A stretch of 64,000 nt of DNA from Paenibacillus sp. RUD330 (GCF_002243345.2 NZ_CP022655.2:46001-110000), one strand, 5' to 3'. Positions 23,463 to 32,325 are shown, counted from the stretch's first letter. A program made the numbers and translations. The notes: generated from the sequence alone by a model not told the origin.

Positions 23463-24506
23463 ATGAAGCAGCCGCTGGACAGGATGCTGGAGCTGCTCGG
23501 CGAAGCCCGCCGCAGAGGAAGCTCCGATCTTCATTTGTCGCCGGGCGCGCCTCCTATGCTGAGGACGGCCGGACGATTGGAGAGCTGGGGAACGCCGCTC
23601 GCCGACGCCGATACGGAGGCGATGATCCTGCCGCTGCTCGGCAGCGGGATGGAGACCAGCCTGCGCGAGTTAGGGGAGGCCGATCTCGCTTATGAGGCCG
23701 ATGGAGCGAGGTTCCGCCTTCATGCCTTTCGCCAGCGGGGAGGCATCAGTCTTGCCGCGCGGGTCATACCCGCCTCGGTGCCCTCGCTCGAAGAGCTCGG
23801 AGTGCCGGCTGTCGCGCGGGAATGGGCGGAGCGCCGCCAAGGACTGCTGCTCATCACGGGTCCGACGGGAAGCGGCAAGTCTTCCACGCTGGCTTCGCTG
23901 ATCGGGCATATCAACCGGACATCCAGCCGCCACATCGTGACGCTGGAGGATCCGGTCGAATACGTCCACTCCCACGGAAAGTCGCTGATCGACCAGCGGG
24001 AGGTCGGAGTCGACACGGCCAGCTTCGAGAGCGGGCTGCGCGCGGCGATGAGGGAGGCGCCGGATGTCATCCTGGTCGGCGAAATGCGCGATCCGGAGAC
24101 GATGGCCGCCGCTCTGACGGCGGCGGAGACGGGGCATCTCGTCCTGTCGACGCTGCATACGTCCGATGCGCCGCAGACGGTGGACCGGATCATCGATTCG
24201 TTTCCGGCATCCAGGCAAGGGCAGATCCGCTCCCAGCTCGCCTCGCTGCTCGTCGCCGTGCAGTCGCAGCGGCTGCTGCGGCGGGCGGACGGCACGGGCC
24301 GCGTGTGCGCGGCGGAGATCATGGTGAACACTCCGGCGGTGGCCAACCTGATCCGGACGGAAAAGGTGCACCAGATCCGCAGCGTCATGCAGACCGGCAG
24401 GGCGCAAGGCATGTGCACGCTGGAGGGCAGCGTAAGAATGCTGCTCCAGCAGGGGCTGGCCGATCCGGCGGAAGCCAGAGCTTATTTGAGCGAAAGGGGC
24501 GAGTGA
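23463..24506 (+). CDS. pilT: Pilus retraction ATPase PilT
   Basis: This 347-residue ATPase has Walker A GPTGSGKSS, Asp box LEDPVEYVHSHG, Walker B DVILVGEMRDPET, His box HLVLSTLHTSD and the retraction-specific C-terminal motif here reading AVANLIRTEKVHQIRSVMQT. It lacks the zinc Cys4 of PilB. PilT disassembles the pilus and powers twitching motility, so this pilus should be retractable. Length matches the family. ACAGGAGAG precedes the ATG. It lies 95 bp after pilB and three bases before pilC. Confidence 0.95.
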   Translation: MKQPLDRMLELLGEARRRGSSDLHLSPGAPPMLRTAGRLESWGTPLADADTEAMILPLLGSGMETSLRELGEADLAYEADGARFRLHAFRQRGGISLAARVIPASVPSLEELGVPAVAREWAERRQGLLLITGPTGSGKSSTLASLIGHINRTSSRHIVTLEDPVEYVHSHGKSLIDQREVGVDTASFESGLRAAMREAPDVILVGEMRDPETMAAALTAAETGHLVLSTLHTSDAPQTVDRIIDSFPASRQGQIRSQLASLLVAVQSQRLLRRADGTGRVCAAEIMVNTPAVANLIRTEKVHQIRSVMQTGRAQGMCTLEGSVRMLLQQGLADPAEARAYLSERGE

Positions 24507-24509
24507 CGC

Positions 24510-25718
24510 TTGGCGCAATTTCAATACCACGTCAAGAGCGGCAGCGGCAAGCAGCTGAAGGGCATGCTCACGGCGATGGACAAGCCGTCCGCGATGGAGG
24601 AGCTGCGCCGGCGCGGTTTGATCGTCCTTTCGCTGGATGAGCACCGGAATACCGTGTTCAACATGGACATCTATATCGGCAATCCGGTCAAGACGGCTCA
24701 CTTCATCGTCTACTGCCGTCAGTTCGCCACCTTGATCCGCGCCGGCGTCACGATCGTGGACGCGACCGAGATTCTCGCGCAGCAGACGGAGAGCAAGGCG
24801 CTGCGCAAGGCTTTGCAGGATGTGCATTCCGCTCTGCTGAGGGGCACCTCGTTCTCCCAAGCCGCGCAAGACCACAAGCGGATATTCCCGGTCATGTTCA
24901 CCAGCATGATCCGGGCCGGCGAGGAATCCGGCGATCTGGAAGGGACGCTCGAGAGGCTGGCGACATTCTTCGAGAAGGGGCATGTGACGCGGGAGAAGAT
25001 CAAGTCTGCGCTCACGTACCCCGTCATCGTCGGCATCCTGGCGATTGCTGCGGTCGTGTACCTGCTCAAGGCGATCGTGCCGCAGTTCGTCGCGATGTTC
25101 GAGTCGATGAACGCGGAGCTGCCGGCGATCACCAAGATCGTCATGGCGATGAGCAAAAGCGTCGAGAACCAATGGTACGTCTGGATTCTCGCCGCGATTG
25201 CGGTCGTGGGCGGCATCTATGGCGTTTCGCGTACGGACCGGGGCGGATACGGGCTTGATTACCTCAAGCTGAAGATGCCGGTCTTCGGCAAGCTGCAGCA
25301 GAAGGGCGCCATCGCCCAGGTGTCGCGCACGCTGTCCTCGCTCTATGCGAGCTCCGTGCCGATGCTGCAGTCTCTCCACATCGTGGAGGAGGCCGTCGGC
25401 AACCGGGTCATCGCCGGTTATCTGCGCAAGTCGGCGGACTCGCTGCGGCGGGGCAATCCGTTGTCGGAGCCGCTCAAGAAGGCATGGGTGTTCCCGCCAC
25501 TGGTGACGCAGATGATCGCGATCGGGGAAGAGACCGGCGCGCTCGATCAGATGCTCGCCAAGGTCGCGGATTTCTACGAGATGGACGTCGACAACACCGT
25601 CGACCGGCTGAAGTCGCTGATCGAGCCTCTGCTGATCGTGTTTCTGGCGGGGGTTGTGGGCCTCATCGTCGCGGCGATCATGCTGCCAATGTTCAGCTTG
25701 TATGGACAGATGGGATAG
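24510..25718 (+). CDS. pilC: Type IV pilus inner-membrane platform protein PilC
   Basis: The 402-residue GspF-family protein has two homologous cytoplasmic domains (FIVYCRQFATLIRAGVTIVD and VSRTLSSLYASSVPMLQSL) and three membrane segments, the last near the C-terminus. PilC anchors the ATPases to the membrane and transmits their rotation to the growing fibre. The start is TTG at 24510, with AAGGGG about 12 bases upstream and MAQFQYHVKS matching the usual family N-terminus. It is followed by the major pilin gene. Confidence 0.94.
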   Translation: MAQFQYHVKSGSGKQLKGMLTAMDKPSAMEELRRRGLIVLSLDEHRNTVFNMDIYIGNPVKTAHFIVYCRQFATLIRAGVTIVDATEILAQQTESKALRKALQDVHSALLRGTSFSQAAQDHKRIFPVMFTSMIRAGEESGDLEGTLERLATFFEKGHVTREKIKSALTYPVIVGILAIAAVVYLLKAIVPQFVAMFESMNAELPAITKIVMAMSKSVENQWYVWILAAIAVVGGIYGVSRTDRGGYGLDYLKLKMPVFGKLQQKGAIAQVSRTLSSLYASSVPMLQSLHIVEEAVGNRVIAGYLRKSADSLRRGNPLSEPLKKAWVFPPLVTQMIAIGEETGALDQMLAKVADFYEMDVDNTVDRLKSLIEPLLIVFLAGVVGLIVAAIMLPMFSLYGQMG

Positions 25719-25832
25719 GCATCCAGTTTGAACGGCATAGATGGATCGATGGGTTCGAAGCAAGCGGGGCATGCAGTGAACCCTGATGCCCTTGAGAATG
25801 ACAATAAATCATTGAATATGGGAGTGATCGAC

Positions 25833-26315
25833 ATGACGGCAGCATGGAAACGTCTGAAGAAGGATGAGAAGGGCTTCACGCTGATCGAGCTTTTGGCTGT
25901 TATCGTTATTTTGGGGATTATCGCGGCGATTGCGATTCCTTTGATCGGCAATATTTTAAATAACAGCCGTGAGAAGTCTGATTTTCAAACGGCTCGCCAA
26001 GTTTACGATGCAGCAAGGCTATATGGAACTACGGAACTTAATGGCGAATTCACAAAAAACAATGCCGGAATTGAAGTTGAGATTTCGGAAGCCACGAACA
26101 AAACCGGTCTTAAGGAAAAAGGCTACCTTAGTCAAAGCCTAACCTTGCCTAGCACGAAAGAACCTATCACAGACGGAAGTGTGAAATTTGATAGTAGTGG
26201 TCAGATCCTCTATGTGCATTTAAAAACCGCTACCAAAGATAAATTCTTTAAAGGTTCAGAGGTTATTAAAGGAGAAGGCACGGCTGTTAACGACGCAGAG
26301 AATGCTTCCAAATAG
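25833..26315 (+). CDS. pilA: Major type IV pilin PilA
   Basis: A 160-residue prepilin. The leader MTAAWKRLKKDEKG is cleaved before Phe in FTLIELLAVIVILGIIAAIA; mature Glu5 is present. The globular part has no cysteines. GGGAG 8 bases before the ATG at 25833 fixes the start. GC content falls sharply after the conserved helix: about 42% by hand count at 25981-26220, against about 63% in adjacent pilC. Codons such as TTT, AAA and ATT replace the GC-ending ones of neighbours. This is a sign of imported or diversified sequence. Its place between pilC and pilD supports its being the main subunit. Confidence 0.92.
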   Translation: MTAAWKRLKKDEKGFTLIELLAVIVILGIIAAIAIPLIGNILNNSREKSDFQTARQVYDAARLYGTTELNGEFTKNNAGIEVEISEATNKTGLKEKGYLSQSLTLPSTKEPITDGSVKFDSSGQILYVHLKTATKDKFFKGSEVIKGEGTAVNDAENASK

Positions 26316-26328
26316 CATTAAATAACTC

Positions 26329-27096
26329 ATGATTTTTTTAATCACCCTCTACCTCTTCCTCCTAGGCCTCGCCTGCGGCTCGTTCTTCAACGTCGTCGGC
26401 CTGCGCGTGCCGCTCGGCCAGTCGCTCGTCGCGCCGCCGTCGAGCTGCCCGTGCTGCGGGCAGCGGCTCGCCGCGCGGGACCTCGTTCCCGTGCTGAGCT
26501 ATGCGCTCAGCCGGGGACGCTGCCGATACTGCGCCACGCCCGTGTCGGCGCTCTATCCGGCCGGTGAGCTGGCGGCCGGCCTGCTGTTCGTCTGGGCCTA
26601 CCTCCGGTTCGGCCTGACGGCGCAGGGGGCGATCGGCGCGCTGCTGGCCAGCCTCGCCGTCATCGTCACCGTGTCGGACATCCGCTATATGCGGATTCCC
26701 AACGCGGTGCTGCTTGCTTTCGCGCCTATGCTTCTGGCGCTGCGCATGCTCTGCCCCGGCGAGCACGCCATCCTCTATTACCTGCTGGGCGCATTGGCAG
26801 GCGGAGGCATTCTGCTCGCCGCCGCCCTGCTCAGCCGGGGAGGGATGGGGCTCGGCGACGTCAAGCTGCTCGCGGTGCTGGGCCTCGCGCTCGGCTGGCC
26901 GGGAACGCTGCTGGCGCTCATGCTCGGCAGCCTGGCAGGCACGATCGGCGGCAGCATCCAGCTCCGCGCCAAGAAACGAAGCGGCGGCGCTGCGAGGCAG
27001 CCGATTCCGTTCGGGCCTTACCTGGCGCTGGGCGCGCTCATCGCTTACGGATACGGAGATGCGCTGATTGACGGTTACCTGACTTTATTCACATAG
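26329..27096 (+). CDS. pilD: Prepilin peptidase / N-methyltransferase PilD
   Basis: This 255-residue polytopic membrane aspartic protease cleaves prepilin leaders and methylates the new N-terminal Phe. The N-terminal LACGSFFNVVGLRVP is diagnostic. The methylase domain has the zinc cysteines C40/C43 and C65/C68. Catalytic aspartates are D117 (SDIRYMRIPN) and D177 (GLGDVKLL). It should process PilA and the minor pilins of this island. The ATG has no clear ribosome-binding site and lies 13 bp after the pilA stop, so translation may be coupled or weak. Return to high GC begins right here. Confidence 0.95.
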   Translation: MIFLITLYLFLLGLACGSFFNVVGLRVPLGQSLVAPPSSCPCCGQRLAARDLVPVLSYALSRGRCRYCATPVSALYPAGELAAGLLFVWAYLRFGLTAQGAIGALLASLAVIVTVSDIRYMRIPNAVLLAFAPMLLALRMLCPGEHAILYYLLGALAGGGILLAAALLSRGGMGLGDVKLLAVLGLALGWPGTLLALMLGSLAGTIGGSIQLRAKKRSGGAARQPIPFGPYLALGALIAYGYGDALIDGYLTLFT

Positions 27097-27143
27097 CGGG
27101 AAGTGATGATAGCTATGCTCGCAATGGGCAGAAGCGGATCGGG

Positions 27144-28637
27144 ATGACGGTGGACGCCTCCGGAATCCGGTATGCGACTCTACGGAAGAAAAATGGGTGG
27201 GAGATCGAGAAGACCGGCTTCTACCCGTTCCCGCCCGGGCTCATCGAGCAGGACGGAATCATCAATGACGAAAGCCTGCGCATCTCCATCCGCCAGTGGG
27301 CCAAGGAAGAGCGGCTGCAGGGAGCCTCGGCCATCCTCGCCGTGCCGACTTCCCAGGTCATCGTCCGGCGGCTGATGATTCCGGCGGTGAACGACAGGGA
27401 GCTTCGCGAGCTCATCCACCTCGAGGTGGAGACGGCGATGCATCTTCCCTTCGACAATCCCGTCTACGATTACGTGCCGGTCGTCCGCGGAGAGGAGACG
27501 ACGCAGGTTCTCGTCTACGCGGCTCCGCGCAGCTGGATCGATCCGCTCGTCTCCATGCTCCGGGAAGCCCGGATCAAGGTTGTCGGCACGGGCATCGCGG
27601 CGACGGCCATCCAGGGAGCGGTGAATCCGCTCAACCTGGAGCCGCCCTCGGGCCATATGTACATCCATCTCAAGGGAGCTTCGGTCGAGATCGCCATGTT
27701 CCACGAAGGCAACCCTGTCTTCATTCGCTCCATTGAAGAGGACGGAACCGCGGAGGGGCTGAGCGGCCTGCGTGTCGGGGAACTGACAGCCGAGATTTCG
27801 CGGATGCTCAGCTTCTACCAGTTCGGCATCCATGAAGGAAGCTCCAAAATTGCGAAGGGCATCCTGTCCGGCGGTGGCGACAGCGCCAAAACGCTGTTGA
27901 ACGCTCTGCGCCAAGCGCTGCCGGATGTAGACTTCTATGAGGCCGGAGCGGCTTCCATCGCGGCCGGCATGGAATCGGACATCGCCGAGAATTATTTGAT
28001 CCCCGGCGGCCTGCTCGTCCGCAGCGACTCGGTCCGGCGGCTCACGCTGCTGCCGCGCATCGATCGCGAGACCCGCTACGCGCCTCTGGCCGTATCGCTG
28101 ATCGCGGTCGCCTGGATCGCCTGCGCCGCTCTGTCCGTCTACGGCTATGCGGCGGCAAATGCAGATGCTTCCCGCAAAGAAGAGCGGATCCTCGCCTTGG
28201 GCCAGGAGCGGCTTGCGCTGGAGCGGCAGATCAGCAAGGCAGGCAGCTCCGCGGCAAGCGGCTCCGATCCGTACGAGCAGGCCGAGCGGCTGCGCGCCTC
28301 CAAGCAGGATGTCGCCGCGTTTGCCCGCGGCCTGGAGGAAATTCTGCCTCCGGCTTCCCGGCTCGTCAACTTCCGGTATGCCAAGGGAGGCCAGCTCCTC
28401 GCAGACGTCCGAATGGCGACGCTGGGCGATGCATCCAAATACCTGTTCGATCTGCGGAGGGTTTCCTGGATCGGCCATGCGGAGATGAACAGTATCGCCG
28501 CCGCCGATTCGGGAGCCGCCATTGGCTCCGGCGATGCCGGCACGGCTTCGGCCTTCACGGTTTCCTATTCCATCCTCATTATGCCGGCCAACCCACAGCA
28601 AGAGAAGGAGGCGACAGCCGATGGCACGGCGCCGTAA
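27144..28637 (+). CDS. pilM: PilM-PilN fusion, type IV pilus alignment protein
   Basis: Residues 1-~300 are a PilM actin-like ATPase fold (MTVDASGIRYATLRK, AILAVPTSQVIVRRLMIPAV, ELIHLEVETAMHLPFDNPVY). Residues ~310-497 look like PilN: LTLLPRID just before a membrane helix (~319-342), a coiled coil, then a ferredoxin-like domain (LPPASRLVNFRYAKGGQLLA). These are usually two proteins that bind each other. The ATG at 27144 has only a weak ribosome-binding site. A 10-codon frame from 27115 ends at a TGA overlapping this ATG (ATGA), and its sequence MLAMGRSGSG looks like the missing PilM N-terminus, so either coupling or a small frameshift is possible. It overlaps pilO by 17 bases. Confidence 0.88.
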   Translation: MTVDASGIRYATLRKKNGWEIEKTGFYPFPPGLIEQDGIINDESLRISIRQWAKEERLQGASAILAVPTSQVIVRRLMIPAVNDRELRELIHLEVETAMHLPFDNPVYDYVPVVRGEETTQVLVYAAPRSWIDPLVSMLREARIKVVGTGIAATAIQGAVNPLNLEPPSGHMYIHLKGASVEIAMFHEGNPVFIRSIEEDGTAEGLSGLRVGELTAEISRMLSFYQFGIHEGSSKIAKGILSGGGDSAKTLLNALRQALPDVDFYEAGAASIAAGMESDIAENYLIPGGLLVRSDSVRRLTLLPRIDRETRYAPLAVSLIAVAWIACAALSVYGYAAANADASRKEERILALGQERLALERQISKAGSSAASGSDPYEQAERLRASKQDVAAFARGLEEILPPASRLVNFRYAKGGQLLADVRMATLGDASKYLFDLRRVSWIGHAEMNSIAAADSGAAIGSGDAGTASAFTVSYSILIMPANPQQEKEATADGTAP

Positions 28638-29400
28638 CACACTTATCCTGCTCACGGCTGTCATTCTGTTCCTGCTTCTGCTGCTGTACGCCTTCTACTT
28701 CGTCAAGCCGGCCTTCGACAAGTCCGCCGATATGGACGGGGAGATCGCGCAGCAGGAGAGGCTGACCGAAGTGCTGCGCAAGAAGCTGGCGGAAAAGCAG
28801 ATTGCAGCCGATACCCGTCCTGTCGACGGCGTGCAGGGAGCGCTGCCTTACTGGGACAATACCGAGCAGCTGGCGCTCGATCTGGAGCGCATCGGCGCCG
28901 AAGCCAAGGTCGGCCATGCTTCGCTGAGCTTCACCGGCGACTTGTCCGCCTCGGAGCCGCTGCTCGAACGCAGCGGCACGGCAGCCGGAACCGGCAACGT
29001 CCAAGGCGCCGCAGGCTCGGATGGAGCGGCGCCTTCCGCCTCGGCTTCATCCGATCCTTTGGCCGCTGCCGCGGAAGGCCAGACGGCTTCGCCGGACGGG
29101 GCAGCCCAAGATCAGGCCGGACAAGCCCAAGCCGCAGCGGCCGGACCCCGCAAGCTCCAGGTCGCTGCTGTGATCAAAGGCAGCTACAAATCCATATTGG
29201 CTTACGTGGAGCAGGTGAACCTCATGGAACGGATTACGACCGTCGACTCGCTCGAGATCGCCCGGGGCGCCGCCGGCTCGGAGGCCGGACGGGAGCTGAC
29301 CGTGAATTTCGCCTTCACGGCCTACTTCGACCCTTCCTACCGCAGTCAGGTCGAAGACGCCCGGCTGCCTTACGCGGAGTCCTCCGCGCCAAGCCAGTAA
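28621..29400 (+). CDS. pilO: Type IV pilus alignment protein PilO
   Basis: A 259-residue bitopic protein: basic N-terminus, membrane helix LILLTAVILFLLLLLYAFYF, coiled coil (QQERLTEVLRKKLAEKQI), an Ala/Ser/Gln-rich linker (~125-175) and a C-terminal ferredoxin-like domain (GSYKSILAYVEQVNLMERI). PilO pairs with PilN to link the platform to the cell envelope. AAGGAGG 10 bases before the ATG and the overlap with pilM support the start. The low-complexity linker is longer than usual. It ends the operon before a terminator. Confidence 0.87.
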   Translation: MARRRNTLILLTAVILFLLLLLYAFYFVKPAFDKSADMDGEIAQQERLTEVLRKKLAEKQIAADTRPVDGVQGALPYWDNTEQLALDLERIGAEAKVGHASLSFTGDLSASEPLLERSGTAAGTGNVQGAAGSDGAAPSASASSDPLAAAAEGQTASPDGAAQDQAGQAQAAAAGPRKLQVAAVIKGSYKSILAYVEQVNLMERITTVDSLEIARGAAGSEAGRELTVNFAFTAYFDPSYRSQVEDARLPYAESSAPSQ

Positions 29401-29416
29401 CGGCAAAGCCTCATCC

Positions 29417-29443
29417 AAGCCGGTCCTCATGGACCGGCTTTTT
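29417..29443 (+). terminator. Rho-independent terminator ending the pilus operon
   Basis: A perfect 10-bp stem AAGCCGGTCC/GGACCGGCTT with loop TCAT and a T5 tract (counting the stem end). Confidence 0.92.
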
Positions 29444-29726
29444 CGCGTCTTTTCGGCCCCGAAGCTTCGACTTCGGCATCCCTTCATTCGCCTCATACCC
29501 GATTATGCCAAAAACTTTTCCCCTGATCTCCTTCATTCCCGACAGGCGCCACCCCCATTCGACGGGTTAAGCAAGGAACTAAATCCCGTTAAGAATCTTC
29601 CAGAAGGTGGAATTTTCCTCGTGGCATGCAAGCTGCGCACGCTGCCGCGGAGCCCGCCCTTCAAGCGCGGCAAGCATTCTTGCCTGCCGCCGACAAACGC
29701 GCGCGGCGTATTCGCCAAGCCGGAGG
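29444..29726. other. Gene-free region upstream of spoIIE
   Basis: No supported gene. It holds no tRNA genes, although B. subtilis carries two tRNA genes between yabR and spoIIE. The proximal end merges into the spoIIE promoter. Confidence 0.5.
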
Positions 29727-29795
29727 TTTTGTCGGAAAAAACTTTTGGCGCAGACCCTTGTTCTGACAAACTTTCTTAAAACGGCCCTCTATAAT
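29727..29795 (+). promoter_or_regulatory. spoIIE promoter with 21-bp spacer and Spo0A-like boxes
   Basis: CTGACA (29763-29768) and TATAAT (29790-29795) are separated by 21 bases, the same unusual spacing described for B. subtilis spoIIE, whose promoter is SigA-dependent and activated by Spo0A~P. Two 0A-box-like sites are present: TGTCGGA (29730-29736, 6 of 7 to TGTCGAA) and, on the minus strand over the -35, TGTCAGA (29762-29768, 5 of 7). Confidence 0.75.
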
Positions 29796-29829
29796 CAGAC
29801 CTACACAAAGCGGAAATGGTGGTGCCGGT

Positions 29830-32325
29830 ATGAAGGAAAAGGCCAACATCGTCCTGTTCCCGGGACAGCAGCGGACAAGCCGTACGGCGGACGCGCTGCG
29901 CAAAGGAAAGGAAAGAGCCGCATCGCTGAGAGCGGTGCAGCTGATCGCCTCGAAGAGGTGGACGATCCTGCTGGCTCTGGTCGGGTTCCTGCTCGGAAGG
30001 GCGGTCATTCTGGAAAATTTGATGCCGTTCGCTCCCGCGTACTTCGCGGTCGTCTTCTTCCTAAGAAGGGACGTGTACAAGCTGGCGGCCGTATCGCTCG
30101 TCGCGGGAAGCCTGCTGGCGGCGACGCCGAGCGCGATTCCGATCGCAATGGAGATCGCGGTGCTGTTCCTGCTCCTCAAGGGGCTGGAAATGTACGAGAA
30201 GGCGGAGCTGTCGCAGGCCCCCATCCTCGTCTTCGCCGCCACGCTGGTCGTGAAGCTGTTCGGAGCGTTCGTCCACTCCACGCTCGGCTGGTACGACCTC
30301 ATGATGGTCGGCGTGGAATCGGCGCTGGCATTCGTCCTGACGCTCGTGTTCGTCCAGGCGATCCCGGTGCTGACGCTCACCCGCAAGAGCAATGCGCTCA
30401 AGAACGAGGAGATCATCTGCCTCATGATCCTGATGGCGTCGGTGATGACCGGGGCGGTCGGATGGAGCGTCTCGGGCTTGTCCCTGGAGCATGTGCTCTC
30501 CCGCTACATGCTGCTGCTGTTCGCGCTGGCGGGCGGAGCCCCCCTCGGCGCTTCGGTCGGCGTCGTCGCCGGGCTCATCCTCAGCCTCGCCAACCTCAAT
30601 GCGATCGTGCAGATGAGCCTGCTCGCGTTCTCCGGCATGCTGGCCGGGCTGATGAAGGAAGGCGGGCGGATGGCCGTTGCTTTCGGGATGCTGCTCGGCT
30701 CCTCCATTCTCTCTCTATATATAGGAGGCCAGACCGATGTGATGGCCAGCACCTGGGAGTCGGTCGCAGCGGCGGCGCTGTTCCTGCTCACGCCCAAGAT
30801 CGTGGTGAGGACGATCTCCCGGTACGTCCCCGGCACGAGCGAGCATGTGAAGTCCCAGCATGAATATGCGAAAAGAGTGCGCGAAGTGACGGCCCAGCGG
30901 GTCACGCAATTCTCGGAAGTGTTCCGCCAGCTGGCGAGCAGCTTCGGACAGCTCAATACGCCGGCGGCGCAGAAGCCCGCGGAGGAAGAGATCCAGCATT
31001 TCATGAATGCGGCGTCCCAGAAGGTCTGCTCGAACTGCCACCGCAAGGATATGTGCTGGAACGGCAAGTTCTACGACACCTATAAGATGATGACGGAAAT
31101 GATGACGGCGGTGGACGAGGGCCATGACGGAATCCGGAAGGACAAGCCCCGCACCTGGACGAGCCATTGCAGCAAGACCCATCTGGTAATGGCGGCGCTG
31201 CAGCAGCAGCATGAGCGGTACAAGCATGACCTTCATTGGAAGAAGCAGATCTTCGAATCGCGTCAGCTCGTTGCCGATCAGCTGAGCGGCGTGTCGCAGA
31301 TCATGGAGGATCTCGCGCGGGAGATCCAGAGAGAGGGCCAGACGCTTCATCTGCAGGAGGAGCAGATCCGCGACGCGCTGGAGTCGCTGGGGTTGTCCAT
31401 ACACGGACTCGATATTATCAGCCTGGAGGAAGGAAATGTTGAGATTGAGGTGTACCACACGTTCCCGAAGGGGCATGACGAAAGCCGCAAGATCATCGCG
31501 CCGCTGCTTAGTGATATCCTGGGCGAGCATGTCGCGGTAAAGGCGGAGCGGAATCCCGCCAAGCACGGAGAACCGAACCTGGTCGTCTTCGGTTCCGCCA
31601 AGGAGTACGAGATCGAGACGGGCATCGCCGGAGCGGCCAAGGGCGGCGACCTGCTGTCGGGAGACAGCTTCAGCACCGTCGAGCTCGGCAACGGCAAGTT
31701 CGCGGTCGCCATCAGCGACGGCATGGGCAACGGGGAGCGGGCGCGGCTGGAGAGCAGCACGGCGCTCAGCATCCTGCAGCAGCTGCTGCAGTCCGGCATG
31801 GACGAGCAGCTGGCGATCAAGTCGGTCAATTCGGTGCTGATGCTCCGATCGCCGGATGAGATGTTCGCCACGGTCGACGTGGCTCTGATCGATATGTACA
31901 CGGCCAATACGACCTTCATGAAGATCGGGTCGACGCCAAGCTTCATCAAGAGGGGCAACGAGGTCATCCCTGTGGCGGCCAACAACCTGCCGATCGGCAT
32001 TTTGCAGGAGATCGACGTCGATCTCATCAGCATGCAGCTGCAGCCGGGAGATACGCTCATCATGATGACGGACGGCATCTACGATGCGCCGGGCCACGCG
32101 GTGAACAAGGAGCTGTGGATGAAAAGGGTGATCCAGGAGATGCAGACGGCGGACCCGCAGGAGATTGCGGATACGCTGCTGGAGCGGGTCGTCCGCCACT
32201 ACAAGGGCGAGATCGTCGACGACATGACGGTCGTCGTAGCGAAGATAGAGAAGCATGTGCCGGAGTGGGCGTCCTTCCGCTGGCCGGGAGTGAACAAGTT
32301 CGAGCGTCCCCGCACAGTGAGCTGA
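29830..32325 (+). CDS. spoIIE: Stage II sporulation protein E, membrane PP2C phosphatase
   Basis: 831 residues, close to the 827 of B. subtilis. The N-terminal third has about ten membrane segments (~45-330). The central region binds FtsZ and carries cysteines (CSNCHRKDMCW). The C-terminal PP2C domain (~600-810) has metal-binding aspartates in ISDGMGNGERA and MMTDGIYDA. SpoIIE dephosphorylates SpoIIAA-P in the forespore, releasing SigF, and takes part in polar septation. The ATG follows GGTGGTGCC rather than a strong ribosome-binding site. It stands alone under a Spo0A-type promoter. Confidence 0.97.
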   Translation: MKEKANIVLFPGQQRTSRTADALRKGKERAASLRAVQLIASKRWTILLALVGFLLGRAVILENLMPFAPAYFAVVFFLRRDVYKLAAVSLVAGSLLAATPSAIPIAMEIAVLFLLLKGLEMYEKAELSQAPILVFAATLVVKLFGAFVHSTLGWYDLMMVGVESALAFVLTLVFVQAIPVLTLTRKSNALKNEEIICLMILMASVMTGAVGWSVSGLSLEHVLSRYMLLLFALAGGAPLGASVGVVAGLILSLANLNAIVQMSLLAFSGMLAGLMKEGGRMAVAFGMLLGSSILSLYIGGQTDVMASTWESVAAAALFLLTPKIVVRTISRYVPGTSEHVKSQHEYAKRVREVTAQRVTQFSEVFRQLASSFGQLNTPAAQKPAEEEIQHFMNAASQKVCSNCHRKDMCWNGKFYDTYKMMTEMMTAVDEGHDGIRKDKPRTWTSHCSKTHLVMAALQQQHERYKHDLHWKKQIFESRQLVADQLSGVSQIMEDLAREIQREGQTLHLQEEQIRDALESLGLSIHGLDIISLEEGNVEIEVYHTFPKGHDESRKIIAPLLSDILGEHVAVKAERNPAKHGEPNLVVFGSAKEYEIETGIAGAAKGGDLLSGDSFSTVELGNGKFAVAISDGMGNGERARLESSTALSILQQLLQSGMDEQLAIKSVNSVLMLRSPDEMFATVDVALIDMYTANTTFMKIGSTPSFIKRGNEVIPVAANNLPIGILQEIDVDLISMQLQPGDTLIMMTDGIYDAPGHAVNKELWMKRVIQEMQTADPQEIADTLLERVVRHYKGEIVDDMTVVVAKIEKHVPEWASFRWPGVNKFERPRTVS

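Noticed and set aside
29401-29829. tRNA genes expected near spoIIE by comparison with B. subtilis
   Set aside because: No cloverleaf or TTCGANNC T-loop could be found in this gap or in 12531-12804.
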